From NCBI GenBank assembly GCA_013399115.1, contig VXAA01006526.1, forward strand, positions 1,503,222-1,567,221: 64,000 nucleotides of DNA, written 5' to 3'. Positions 22,043 to 34,880 of the stretch are shown in pieces (the first letter of the stretch is position 1; each line of letters opens with the position of its first letter). The position numbers were made by a program, and so were the translations under genes. Source of the DNA: Anseranas semipalmata (lineage: Eukaryota; Chordata; Aves; Anseriformes; Anseranatidae). The notes beneath the pieces are model-generated. The model saw only the letters and a list, made by a program, of their open reading frames with translations, was not told where the DNA came from and made no database searches.

Positions 22043-25009
22043 ACAACCCACCTCTGTGCTGTAATCTGAGGCTTATTTAATGGTATTCTAAGCATCTTTG
22101 CAGTGAATATTGCTGTGTCAGGCAGGAAAGCAAATCAGAGATGCTGGCACAGCTTTTCTCATTTTACCCCTTAACAGACAATAAACCTAGCCTCGTTGGC
22201 CATAAATTTGGCCAAAAAAAGGCCTTCTAAAAATTTGTGAAAATACTTGCTAAAAATACCACAAATATCTGCTTCAGTCAAATGTCTCAGTCACCCAGAA
22301 GGTATAAATGCTCTCACAGATACATAAAGTAGGCTAGTCCATAACCAACGAAAAACCAAAGTGTATTTTGGAGGCACTAGCTCTAAATTTAAGAAAAATG
22401 TTCTCTCTTTTGCTACTTCAGTATTTTAAATTGAAAACCAAGACTGAGTGCACATACCTTAGAAACTCCTTTTGGAGATTAGCATTTGAGAAAGTTTTTG
22501 GAGCTGCAGGGACTTTTAAAAACCTGCTTAATCCCCATACTGTCCTTCTACATGCTTGAAGTTCTAGCAGTGGTGAATTTATTGTGCAAATTATGATCAG
22601 AAAAGTTTGGTTTGCACAGGCTAAAGATATAAACTCAGAAGCCAAATCCTCCTTTGTCTCACTCTGTTTTATCCAATCAATATGGATAGCATTTGAATTC
22701 TTCCTCAGAGCCTATATGAGCTTAACTGAAATAGAACTTTTCTTGCTGAAAAGTTGACATTGATGTCATTACTGTTCCTCCTGATCTAAATAGTTTCTGA
22801 TCTCATTTTCCTGCAATATCTTTGTAGATTCATAGGATTTACTTCATTTAGACATGATGCATAACTTATTGCCTTGATAGTTATCTGAATTCTTCCCGTG
22901 TCCACTAAACTGCTAAAACCAAACCAAGCTGTGTTACCTTCTGTGGGCTATAATGATGAAAAAATATGTTTCGAACAGCAACTATCAACCTATCATAAAC
23001 TTCAAAGAAACAGAGAGTTGAAAAAAGTCTTCAGTATCTTCAGCTTGCAGAATATCTGACTAGAACTAAAATATTAAAATATGAGAAAATCAATTATTGA
23101 ACCACATTCTTTTTCACTGACACTTTCTGTCAATTAAGGCAAGCTTCAGTTTCTCAGGCTTCATATGGTGTATTTTATTGTACTAATTCTTTTTGCATCT
23201 TTCCTTCATGTTTGTCTGTTTTCTTTTAACTCCTGGATCTCCAAAGTAAATGGCTTTATAAAGCTTTGTAAGGTAATAAAAATGTTTTATAAAAACTCTG
23301 CAAGAAGGAGTTTTGTTCATCATCTACTTCTGTGTTGTACATGACTTTCCTCAGATGGAGCTTCTTCCCTTTCCCTTCCCCAAATAAATTCATTCATGCA
23401 TCATACATCAAAACAATATTAACTCCTTACTCCCATTGCAGAGTCCCTGCATGCACCACACCCCCCGCAGCGGCAGCACAAGCTCAGCAGTGCTCCTCAG
23501 CATCTGCTGCAGGCAAGTATCGGGCTTATTTTCCTAACCTTTCTATGCCTCTCCTGATCTCACTACTGGCTGGTGCCTGGGAGCGGTACCAGTGACAAAG
23601 GAAAAGGGATGGGTGTTCTCATGGTACCACGTCCTTATGTTGTTCTCTCCACCCCGTCAGAAATACTGTTCTTCTACTGGGCTTCTTTTAAACTGCAGTG
23701 CTGCATGATCTCCTTGTTAAACCCTCTTTTCAGCACTGACCCAGCATTGCCAGTTCTCTCAGGTGTGCCACAAGTCTTGATTTGAGGGTGTTTTGCCCAT
23801 TTGGGGATGAAAGGTCTCAAAACCACTTTGTTGATCCACATAGCCATTAATGCTTCATGTGCCTATCGTACAGCTAAAGGACAGCTGAGAGATATCCAAG
23901 CTAAGGTTAAAACCAGCTGCCCTACAAGAGAGGGGCTTACATTAGCTCCGAACTGCCTTTGTAGCCATGTTCCCACCTCCAGCCTAGCCTGTCTGAAGCT
24001 AGCTCAGATGCCTTCATGTGACAGGGCTGACCGCAGCTGCCCTTGAAGATGTGGCTACACCACATGCCTCTGTTTTCAAGGAAACTAAATTCAAATCCTC
24101 CTACCAAATGCTGCTTACTCAGCATCATGTAAACATCAGGTAATCTGTGATGGGTGCTAGCTACCAACTTGCTATTCTGGGGGAAAAACAGAGTAACAAG
24201 AGAAGAGGATTAACCCCAAGCTGCTAAGCAAGATCTTTTTGCATGCATGTTTGAGCCTGGATTTACAAATGATGCTGTTCAGAGGAAGGATAACTTTCCC
24301 ATCATGTGCAAAATAGCACAAAGAAAGAAAAACATGTATACATCTATTATTCTGGAGCACCTTTTGATTCCCCTGCTGACTCTCTGGTAAAAGCCTCCCT
24401 CACAGACATTCAGTGGGGCTGCCGAGATTTTTAACCAAAGTGGTTGCCACCAAAGCACCTATAATCAAAAGTAAGGGGGAAGCCACCCCTGGGGCACAGT
24501 GCAGCAGCCAGCTCCAGAAGTTGATCCTTGAGAGGAGATTGCAGCCCTGCTCGGGCGAGCTGCTGCATCCTCTATTTCACTTGTAGCAAGGCAAAGCCTG
24601 TTCCAGGACAGCACGGCTGCCTCCTCCTTGGGCTGGCTCTGCCAGAGTTTGCCTCCCAAAATGCTCGGCTAGGAAGCATGGATTGAAAGCATAGGCAGGC
24701 ACAAGGGACTCCCCTCACCCTTCAGGCTGTACTTTAGAAATGGCATCCCTATGATAAATTTTGAACACGCTCAAAAATAAGTCAACTATTAACTCAGAGA
24801 GAATTAACAGGCTCCTCTGACTATTGTCTGTAATTCACTTACAGCACTCGCAATGCCAGAGAGAGGCACTTCACCGTGTGATGGGACTGAAGCAGATGCT
24901 GCTCTTGAGTGTACAGCCGCTTACCCAGCAAATGCAAAGCACAAAGTCCAGCAGCCAGTTGCAGACGGACTCACTGGTTTCTCTAAATAGCTACTTCTCA
25001 GCTCTGCAC

Positions 25010-25095
25010 ATAGGAAAATGAAACAGAAAACACGTTACGTGATCTACCCAGAGGTCAGGATTCATACCCCTGCTACTGGCCCCCATGCTTCTGCA
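25010..25095 (-). mobile_element. MIR-like SINE relic
   Basis: Read on the plus strand, AGGAAAATGAAACAGAAAAC, then GTTACGTGATCTACCCAGAGGTCA and GGATTCATACCCCTG follow the reverse complement of the MIR core (AGGAAACTGAGGC...TTAAGTGACTTGCCCAAGGTCA...GGATTCGAACCC). The tail (TACTGGCCCCCATGCTTCTGCAC) also fits. The copy is diverged but collinear across about 85 bases. MIR-type CORE-SINEs persist at low copy in birds. Confidence 0.45.
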
Positions 25096-26640
25096 CCTCC
25101 TGTGAACAGAAATTTCTAAAGCTTAAGGTATTTTTTGTTTCCTAAACCCAGAGGAGTTTTAAATCCAAATTTGTCAGAGTTCACTGATGCACAGGGCACT
25201 TGGAATAAGTCAAGATATACGAGTCTACTAATGAAAAATTAATGAGTAAATAATAATGAAGATTAAGCACTGCCCTGGTATACCATGATTCCCTTTATGC
25301 AGCATATAGAAAAACAAAAGCCACAACGACACACCCAGCTTTAAGTTCCTCAGAGGACTCAGGAAGCACAGTCTCTATAACTGCACTTATCTTTGCAATG
25401 TTTACCATTGGCACAGTTAGGGGTTCAGCCTTTTGATTTCTTCCTTGATCCTATCCAAACCTGAGCAGTAATCCAAAAAAGCCTACTTGACTTTTATCCT
25501 TGATTTGTTCTGCCAATGGCCTTTCAAACGCTGTGAAACATCTCACAGCCTCAGGAGAAAACTTTCCTGAGTCCACTGTCTGCACAAAGACCACTGTGTT
25601 TAATGGCCACAGTGGACCTATATTCCTTAAATATATTTAATAAAGCATTGGCATCCCACATCATCCTGAGGCAGTAAGTTCCACAGAGTGATCACATGCT
25701 CTGTGAAAAGCAACATTTCCTTTTTGATTAAAATACACTACTTGTCAGCACCACGCGCAGGCAGGGTGACCCCTGCCTTGCCCAGCACCTGCAGTTGCCA
25801 CCTCAGCTGTGCAAGGGAGCAGCCACCAGTGGAAATCAGGAGAGCAGGTGCTGCTGGGGGGACATAATAGACAAAATCAGCATCTTCCTCCATACATGAG
25901 AGTGAAGGGGCAACAGGCACAAATACCGAGAAAAATAATTAATAAATGGAAACTTCCTCATGACACCAAGCACAGACTGCTTCTGCTGCTTCACCAGCAA
26001 CATCCATGTCATGAAAACAGTGTTTGCCTTTCTGCTTAGAAAATCTGCAGCAGAAATGTACCTGTGTTTTGGTACAAACCCAGCTTATCATGCCGGAGAA
26101 CACACAGGCAAGACCCACAAGGGTCATGTCATCTCCGTTAGCTGCATGCATGGGCTTGGCCGAAAGGCAGGAGTGATGGTCCTCAAAGCTATTCCAGCAT
26201 CTCACTCCCACCCTAACCACAGTTCCCAGCCTGGGCTTAAATCATCGTTAAACGCTTGATAGCTCATCCAAACAGATCATCTGTTTGCAGGCACCATTGC
26301 AACAATTTCACATGTTAGAATCTGTAATCTATGGGCTATTCATAATTCCTTGAATACGTTGCTTGCAAGTTGTTCACTGAGATCTTAGAGAGAAACTACT
26401 TCAGGAAATTATTTTTCTTCCTTTTTTATTTTTATTTTTTTAAACTTGCTTGCTAACATACAGTTCAACAAGGAATTGCAAGCTGCTAGCCAGGTCATTC
26501 AATAGGAGCCAGGTAGCTGCCACACAGCCTCTTCCAGGCTGAGTGATCACCCAATACTGCAACGCATTTCAGGAGCGTATTCATTTTCTCTCCAATACTG
26601 GTTCTTTTATCTGCCTTTGTTCACCCGAGTCTGAACAGTT
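25096..26640. other. Non-coding stretch, possible old repeat
   Basis: No recognised gene. Around 25668-25730 the sequence recalls an old amniote interspersed repeat (see findings). Short frames at 25738-26259 overlap on both strands and show no domain. Confidence 0.5.
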
Positions 26641-27279
26641 TCCTGTAACACATTAAGCAATATGAATATTATATATCACCTCTATGGTTCTCATTCTCAT
26701 GTTCATGTAGGCAATAGAGATAAATATATCGATGTTAATGATCACTTTATAATTCTTTAATACTTAGCCTTCTTCCAGCTTTTCAGGCCAGGGACCCTTT
26801 AATACCACTTAGACCATCCAGGCTTAAAGCTCATTCTGGTTTTAAAACGTATTGCAGTGAAAGTCCTTATATTTTAAGTAAAGGATTTAGCAACCTCTCT
26901 AAAGCAGGGTAAATTTGGGATGCCCAGATTCTGCAAGGCACTCACGGCCATTCTGAGCCAGCAGGCACCTGAAGGACAAGCCGAGCACAGAGGTCCATGG
27001 CGTGGGGTCAGGACAGCACAGTGCACACCAAAATGCTTTGCCCTGAAGCCCCAGTGCAGGAGGGCACGGCCAGCCCCTGGCCCTCCTCTCACAGGCAGCA
27101 GGGGAGCAGCTGCGGAGACGCACCAGCCCCATCACTCTCCCCATCTGTGCAGCCCCTGCTCAGCATTGCTCTCCCAGCTGCCCCAGAGCCTGCAGACAGC
27201 CGCTCCTCTGAGCTGCCATTCCTTCTTCGGAAATCATTTTTGAAAAGCGTTATCATGATGTAAAAAAAAAAAATCCCCT
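26641..27279. other. AT-rich segment then GC-rich patch, no recognised gene
   Basis: 26641-26900 is AT-rich without repeats. 26930-27220 is GC-rich with relatively few CG dinucleotides and is open in several frames on both strands (up to 107 codons). No known domain was seen, and codon evidence is lacking. Confidence 0.45.
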
Positions 27280-27500
27280 ATTAGTACTTATCTTTCCACT
27301 AACATGATTTCCCGTTGTTTGTAGGCTTTGTTTAATATCATCCTTTCAATTTAAATGTTCTTATTCCAAGATAAGAAAAACAATTCACTGACTTGCATTT
27401 CTTTTATCCGTCCTAATTAGTTTTCTAATTAATTCATAACTCCAAAAGCCTTCATTTATTTCATGTTTCAATTTAACTTCCGAGCTGCCATAATCAGATT
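27280..27500. promoter_or_regulatory. Candidate conserved non-coding block with homeodomain cores
   Basis: CTAATTAG at 27413-27420 and TAATTAATT at 27426-27434 are adjacent palindromic homeodomain cores in an AT-rich, repeat-free segment. Such pairs are frequent in developmental enhancers. The motifs are seen; enhancer function is inferred. Confidence 0.25.
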
Positions 27501-29378
27501 AGCAATCAAACCCATTTTGAAAATATTTCTTCTCTCAGGAAGCTGGGAAAGCTCACACAAAACTGCCTCTGTGAATCTAATAAGCTTACAGTTTCTGCTT
27601 TGTTCTCCCCGGTCTAATTTTCAAGTTTGCAGACATCCCACTCAATCTGATGTGAACTTACCCGCACAAGGATGATTCTTTCCCCCAGCAACAGCACTGT
27701 TATTATTAGTTATTTGCGTTACAGCTCTTGGAAAGGAAACAGAGCTGTAGGGAGCTGGATTGCACCAAGCCGCGCGGGCACAGTCACAGCAGAGCACCCA
27801 GACCCCCCCTTCCCAGCCATTGCTCTGCCAGCAGTGCTGAACCGCACCGCTGCTCTGCAGTGACAAGTGACACTTCATAGGCACACTTGGAAAGAAGACA
27901 TTCTGCTAAAGAGATACGGACAGCTGAAGATCAAAGGGATGTGATGGAGCAGAAGCAGATAGCAGGGAGCTGCATCCTTCCCCAAAACACTTGTGCTCCA
28001 TAGCTCTGACTCAGGGAAGCATCGCTTTGGAAAAGCACTTAAATGTGTGCTTGTCTTTGAATACACGCTCAGTCCTGCTGAAGTCTCTGAAAGATAAGCA
28101 TCCTCAAGAGCATCATGCATAAAGACAGACTTAGCACGTGGTTACACTCTCTGGCTGATTTGGGATCTAGAAAATGTAGCCCAAGAAGCAGAAAGTTGTT
28201 GTCACGGCAGACTTACAGCGCATCACAACACTGTCTGCACCTATCCACAGCATGTGAAGTAGCAACGCTATGATTTCTTCTTCAACTGATACGCTCATTT
28301 TTGCCATTTTTCCACTGGAAATGGAGACATTGTACAACATTTCCTACAGCATCCCCTCTAACTTTCTGCTATCAAACTTCGGAGATGTTCAGACCTTCTC
28401 CCCATGGTAATACTTATAGCAGCTTCCTAAAAATCCCAATAAACACTGTCTCATTTTTGTGCTCTCCTTCAAGTACTCCATGACACCACGAAGGACTAAT
28501 TCAAAACCACCCAAACACATCACAGTCACAGTCTCTATACCTTCAAAAAATTTAAAAATGACAGAGCATGCTTTTTTCTTTTGTGTGTGTGTGAAGGATG
28601 GGGAAATGTTAAGAAATGACGTAAATAAAGAAATTCTTAGTTTACATAAACACGTGAAGAAGCCATTGAAAGAATCACCTAACTTCAGTGCAGGTTTTGC
28701 AAATGCAAATTTTTAAACTCTTTGGACACATCAAAGCATAAAGGGTTTAAAATCTAATTAAACACTTACCACCCCACCCTCAGAAATCCCTGAGGTACCT
28801 AGTCAAGCTTAATGCCATAATGAAAATATGGACACGTATAGAAAGAGGAATGATTCTTGTAAGGGTGTGATCTACTGTGTTACGCTAAGGACAAGTTTAG
28901 TTGGACAAAAGCTATTACGTGACAGTTTTACCAAGAATGAAAGGTTCATGCATACAGATGAAGAAAGCCTTGAAGAAGACAGCTACAAATAGGAATTTAA
29001 AATAAATATAAATAGTCATGTATTTGTGTAATACAGAAGTCTCTCTTGCTTTTAAAATCATTCAGAAGAAATCTACGTGCCATGACACGACAATTCAGTT
29101 TAGATTGTCACTCACATTAATCAATATTCATTTCTTATTGCAAGTAATATAACAATGTTGTCAACATTTCATCTTCAAAAAAGGATTAACGACATTAAAA
29201 ACAACTCTCATGATGAGAGAAAATTAAATGTGTTCATTCTCACTGAAGAATACACATCCTGCTCCTATCGTTTTACTAACTTTCAGTGAATTCACAGTAT
29301 TTGCACCTTTGCACATTTGTACTCATGAACCACAGATTCAGGGCGGAAACTGCTAATTGTGCAACTGCACAGAAGATT

Positions 29379-29398
29379 AAAATAATAATAATAATAAA
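29379..29398. repeat. (AAT)n short repeat
   Basis: About six AAT units within an A-rich stretch. Confidence 0.85.
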
Positions 29399-29573
29399 AG
29401 CCAGAAAGATTTTTCTTCTTCTAAAACATTCTGCACATGCTCTCATGTAAAACATCACAGCAGCTGACAGTACCCAGATTAGGGTGTCTGTGTGGGCTGT
29501 GGGAAATAATCTTCCATTAATTTTCTGTGATGCTGTGAGTGGCATGAAGTTCAATGTCACGTTTTTCTGGGTG

Positions 29574-29598
29574 TTTTTTTGTTTGTTTGTTTGTTTTT
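29574..29598. repeat. (GTTT)n short repeat
   Basis: A T run followed by about four GTTT units, like the repeat at 448-478. Confidence 0.88.
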
Positions 29599-31889
29599 GA
29601 CAACTGAAACCCAGTCAGAGTTCATCTGCTTACAAAAGCAACCCAAGAGCACATCAGAGGAGGGACACGGCTGTATCTGTCGCACTGCGTGCATGGGCAT
29701 TGCAGCGCGCTCTGAGTCTGGCCCCTCCAAAAGCCGCAGGTCTAGAGAGCACCAAAGCCATTTTAAAAAGTGGTTATAGCAAAAGAGAACCAGCAGCGAG
29801 CACAGCATGTCAGCACCCAGTTCTTCCCAGCACAAGGATCACCAGGCATGGGCGTGAAAGTGAGGTCTCGCATTTCCCTTTACGCTAACACACAAGTTCT
29901 CTGTATAATCCATCACGGGATGAAGGACGTGACAATTCAGAGGACGAGTCACTGTTTAACTTTGCCTGCATACACCTTCCGTACATTCACAGCCCCCGCG
30001 CAGTGAGCACAGGGGTGTTAGCGGAGCTGGTGCACTAAGGCATAGCACTCAGCTGCTTTTAGCAGGGTCTTAATGCTTCCCTAAGCATCTTCCTTGAAGG
30101 ATTTAATACTTGTCATCATCTCCTTCTGCTTCACATCCCTCTGTCTGACACGTAAGTAATGGAACTGTACTCTTCCTATTCTGGCATCTCGTACTGACAA
30201 TCAGCTGCAGGGAAAACACTGTCGCTCAGGATCTGACAGGAATGAAGGAGAAAGTGGGCTGAATTTGACCGATGCAATAAGTTTCAAAGGCAATCCCATA
30301 AACTCTCCTCCGCGAGGCTGGAGTCTGACAATACCAGCTGCCAGAGATGCTCGCCCCTTTACAAAAATCCCTAGCTCCAGCAGCAGTCCCTGTAGCCACT
30401 AAATCATATCTTTATCAGAAGGACACAGGAGCGTATAACAGCTCTGACAAGCACATGACTGGCCATACATCCCCATGTTTTAGGAGTATGAGCGAGCCTG
30501 AAGCGAACAACAGAAACTTCCAGGCAGGAATAGAAAGCTCTGTGTAACCGGGTCCCCCCACTGCTCTGTGCAGCGCAGTCCCAAATGTGGCCACCACGCT
30601 GCCCATAGTCACACGTGCCAAAATGCATGGGGACCACAGTTACGCGGGGGGCTGGCAAACTCCAAGTCATGGGGGAAAAGCTTCAAGTGTTTGGCAGCCT
30701 GGACAAGGTAGAGTGGAAATGTCCATCTGCCAAACCCACTGAGAGGCAACCATCATTTCACCGTTTTAATATTTCTGAAGCTCAAATTAATCTGACTCCA
30801 AGTCTAGAATTTCTGAGCTCTAAAGATGGTTTTAATATTGATCTTTTTGTATTCTCTTCATCAACTACTGCTTGCAACTGGATGGAGATCTTCCAGAAAT
30901 ATTATTGATGATAAATGGTTTGATAAAATCAGAGATATTTTGTCCACAGAGATGCCCCTTATACTACAGGAGATACGAACCTTCACTAAGCACCTGGGAA
31001 ATATTCATTCCTCATACAACCAAAACACACTCACAGGTCTCTGCTTACATACCTCTCTGTCAAAAGCTTTTAAGTTCCTCTTGCAGGTATCAGAGCCTCC
31101 TTTTTTGATGCTGAGATTTTACAGCCTTGTTGAAAACTGTGGCTACCAGGAGCCTGCAGCCCATGCGGGAGTTGATTCACCACTGCTGCATCTCTTGCGG
31201 AGCTCGGAAATCAGCTGGTCTCACTCTGAAGTATTTAATCCCATTCCCAAATCCTTTCCATAGTCACACACATAACACAACAAAAAAGCAAGCCTGGTAC
31301 TTTGTTTTCATACCATGTATTTCACATGGGATGTAGGAAAATTTTTGCCTGAGTGACAATGTGTATCGTGGAGCTCCTGAAAGGGGGGCTGTATTGGCTT
31401 CATGTGGCAGACACAGGCACCTAAGCCCTCAACTGCCTCAGTTAAGCAGTGCATTTACCACCTGTAACAATGCTGTCCAGCACCAAAAATTTCACCTAGC
31501 GTTGTGCACTTTGGGAACTTACGTAGAAATGCTGATGATCCCATGTAATCCATGAAAAAGGATCATTCCCCCACAGAAGCAGCTCTGTCTCTCCACTGAC
31601 ACAGAGATCACAGCGCAATGGCCTTCCTAGCCTGCATGCCTCACGTGAGGTAAATCCAGACCCCTTTAACATAGTCTCTGAGCTGAAATGCCCTGAATTG
31701 CTACTGCCTTGCCTTCATGTTCATCCTCTTCCTTCCTACTGCCACAGATGTGCAGAAGGCACCTGGTCCTTCCCACTCTACCCCCTAAAAACTAAAATCC
31801 TGATCGTTTTTTCTTGTCTCTGACCTTCAGGAGCAGAAAGGAGAGAAGAGCTTTTGCCTTTGACATACATGAGTGATGCAGGTTTCAAA

Positions 31890-32190
31890 ATCACAATGGA
31901 TTGAATTAGTAAATACAAATATTGTTCTTTATGCATAAAAAATAATGACAGTAGAGAACACCAGAATAACTCTTTGAGACGTTTCCTAACTGGAGGGAGA
32001 AATAAATTAAAACGTGCAATAAAAGTTTTAGAGCAGTTAGTGATTTCACTTTTAGAAAACCTGCTAGGAACAAAGTTAATGGCATAATAAATTCTTTTTT
32101 TGTGAGAAATGATTACTTGGTGTTTTAAGGTTTGACAATTTCTTGTAAATCTAATCAGCCAGCAAGCAATTAATAATGTTAAATTGCTTC
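31890..32190. promoter_or_regulatory. Candidate conserved non-coding block
   Basis: AT-rich and repeat-free, with ATTA/TAAT cores clustered near 32160-32185 (CAATTAATAATG). Composition resembles vertebrate non-coding conserved elements; not testable from one sequence. Confidence 0.2.
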
Positions 32191-33219
32191 ACGTCTTTCT
32201 GCGTGAGCACAGCAATGCTGTGTCAATGCATGCACCTCCGAATTCTCAGCTTTCTCATGCAGGCTAGCTCACGTCAGCTGGGTGAAAGCAAAAGAAAACA
32301 TTTCTCAAAGTGTTAAATAACCACCAGCACAAGCCCAGTGGGAAGGGATCAGAGGGCCCAAGATTTCTACCAGCATGGTTGGAAGACCTTTTATTTTACT
32401 TTGGATTCTGCCTGACCTGTCTTTTGTGTTTCATTTTAACTGTAAGAAAGAAGCAGGTAATTTGAGTCTGACACATCTCAAATCAACAGTCAAACTCTCT
32501 AACTTGCTGTGTTTTCATCTTTTAAGCTTTTGATCCATGAAGGGACTGAAATCTGTTTGAACCAAATTATTTTTCACTGTTGCAGATATCACTACAATTT
32601 TTTGCCCTGGACTAAGTTCAGAAGAGGAATGAGGCAGTGTCAAAACGTCAAAGCCAGGCAGACGAAGATGGCTTGGGTAATTCTGTTAATTTGGGCCCAG
32701 GATGATATACTGGACCATAGGGTACAAAAAGAGTTTGCATTTGAAATAAATATTAAAAAGCTATGTAGGACAACCACAGCTCAGACATGAAATTCAAGAG
32801 GTCCATCTCAGCTCCAACCCCTGCTTCAGAGTTTCACTTTAAAACCAAACTCACCCAGAGTTTAGTACTGAGAGATGATGTGAAGATGAATCAGTGGTCA
32901 GCAGGCTGCAGTGAAAATTCATAGCATCCTTGCACAGGAAAGGAGGCTGCACAGTGCTGAGTGAGACTTAAAATCTATATTTGTCTATTGTAATTCTTTT
33001 TCTAAGTTATTACATATCCCTAAGAAAAAATGAATGTGCTACAGTGGCTTTATTTAAGCCTCAGTGGAGTTTGAAGTGATTTGGATTTTGTCTCTGCGCA
33101 ATTTCATCTATTGCTCTTCTTGTCTCCCACCAGCAGACAGAGAAGCCAAAATCCTGCTACAAAATCAAGTAGCTTTTCATCTTCAAACATTAATTATCAC
33201 ACACTCTCTGTGAAGCTGG
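32191..33219. other. Non-coding stretch, no recognised gene
   Basis: Contains a splice-site-flanked open segment at 32586-32676 that is treated as a finding. Otherwise nothing identified. Confidence 0.5.
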
Positions 33220-33325
33220 TGAGCATCACTGCCTTCCATTTCTCAAATAAGAAGACAGACAGCAGCAAAGCGGCTTTCCCAGAGCCACAGAGAAACCATC
33301 GCAGAGCCCAGAATGTGATTTAACT
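33220..33325 (-). mobile_element. MIR-like SINE relic
   Basis: On the plus strand CCATTTCTCAAATAAGAAGA, GCGGCTTTCCCAGAGCCACA and GCAGAGCCCAGAATGTGATT run in the order of the reverse-complemented MIR core: CCATTTTACAGATGAGGAA, GTGACTTGCCCAAGGTCACA, GCAGAGCCGGGATTCGAA. The match spans about 100 bases with many substitutions, as expected for an ancient copy. Confidence 0.48.
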
Positions 33326-34699
33326 TCTTCACATGCTTCTATAAACTGAGCAGCAGCAGCAAAGTGCCCCCAGTTGAGTCTCATTGGGCACTAAGGCAGC
33401 AAACACTTTAAATCACTCTTCTGGAAGTCAGCAGAAGTGAACAAACATACTCGTGACTGAACCATCCTCATGCAATTCTGTAGATACTTGGCTCAGACAA
33501 ATCCTTCACTGAGGCAGAGCCAGCTGATCGACCCCAGGCAGAAACTGCAGGCGAATGTTAGCAATAATGTAATGCCAAGAAACGCGCAGTGGTGGGTACC
33601 GGCAGGTAGGAGGAAGAATTTGGGCCAGTCCGTAAGAGCAGAGCCCCAGGGCAAACCCTGTGGCACAGAAAGCAGGGAGCCGTGGATAAAGCAGCTTAAA
33701 CTGCAAGGCAAATTGTTGAAAACATCAGCAGCAGAAAGCACAGCCCACAAGCTGAACACTGTGCACGAGAGGGGATGTGAAGCCCCTGCTCCCCAAACTG
33801 GCCTGGTCCCAGCCCGGTTCTCCCAGCTGGAGCAGACCTTGCCTTCACCGCTGCTGCCCCAGCAGTGCCCTTTGCCTCCTCTTTGAGATATTTCCTGGGA
33901 TTGTTGTTAGGCCACGGAAAGGAGGCATCAGAATAGATAAACTCCATGTTTTAAGAGCTCTTTGGAAGCGTAATAGCCCTTAACCACAACTTCTATGTTT
34001 TTCAGTCAAGCAGAGGGTTTACTACCACTGGCAGAGCCTGGACATTGCTCAGGACAGTGTCTGCATCCGTCTTCCTGCAGGAACTTGTGCGACAAGCTCT
34101 ATACCCTTGGCCAAGGCATTTCACATCTTACCACAACATAAATCCCACTCCAAGCATAAAGTAAATCACTTTTATCAAAAGTCTCCCACTTCAAAGGGAA
34201 GCTGCAACAGAACAGAGCATCAAACAGATCCATGGGGCTCGTAAGTATTTATAAGGCTCCTAAGAGCAAAACTCTTACGGTTCATCTTCTCGGCTAAAAA
34301 AAGACCTGGTTTCTCTTTTTTTATTTTCTTTCTTTTTACACTGAAATATCACTATATCTGTGAGCTATCCAAAGCCCACAGTGAAGATAGCTCAGATACC
34401 TCAGTCACTCCCAGGTGCAGAGGACAACCCAAGCTGGTTCACGCAGCACATCACCTTATTTTTCCTTCGCCACTTTTCGGGTGTGCATAGAAACCCTTTT
34501 CTCACCCCAAAGCCAGACTACACCCTCACTGTGCTGCGCTGGTGGGAGCAGCCCATCCTGCTGCCAGGAAGCCTGCAGCAGCCCCACAGGTGGTGACTCC
34601 CGTGCCCCAAACCTCCGGAGCGGATCACAGAGAGCTGAGAAATTTAACTGATCGTGTGTTTGCCACAAATGCTTATCACTGCATAATTAACCACAAGCG
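33326..34699. other. Non-coding stretch, no recognised gene
   Basis: A 138-codon plus frame (33470-33886) overlaps minus frames of 83-88 codons; no domain is recognisable in either. No repeats of note. Confidence 0.5.
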
Positions 34700-34880
34700 C
34701 TAATTCTCACTCTGCCCCTGCCGCAGAACACAGCATGAGGGCTCCTCTGCACTGCGCAGGCCGCGTGGGGCCTGCTTCTCTGGGTGAAGCCAGGCGCCGC
34801 GGCCTGGGGCTGCTGGGGCCACGCGCCAGCAACCCTCATCACCTGCGCCACAGGTGCAGCATCGCAAGCTGACGCAGGGG
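34700..34880. other. Small CpG-rich patch
   Basis: CG dinucleotides cluster (GCAGGCCGCGTGG near 34756, AGGCGCCGCGGCC near 34792, CCACGCGCC near 34817) in an AT-rich background. It is too short for a standard CpG island. Function unknown. Confidence 0.4.

Larger units (their letters stand above)
19081..24984. other. Non-coding stretch with simple repeats
   Basis: No recognised coding exon. Poly-A lies at 21248-21265, a compound GA/AAAT repeat at 21454-21498 and a GTT repeat at 22024-22042. GC-richer patches at about 19620-19910, 21590-21900 and 24480-24660 carry overlapping frames on both strands with no known domain. Confidence 0.5.
27501..31889. other. Non-coding stretch with short simple repeats
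   Basis: No recognised gene. A possible minus-strand exon is discussed in findings (27662-27854). AAT repeats lie at 29379-29398 and GTTT repeats at 29574-29598. Frames up to 145 codons (30826-31263) have no known domain. Confidence 0.45.

Noticed and set aside
23000..23060. Possible minus-strand CR1 end (GAGAGTTGAAAAAAGTCTTCA)
   Set aside because: Only a few words agree with the CR1 consensus and the terminal repeat is absent; too weak.
24085..24110. tRNA-like TTCAAATCC
   Set aside because: No A box, acceptor stem or cloverleaf could be found around it.
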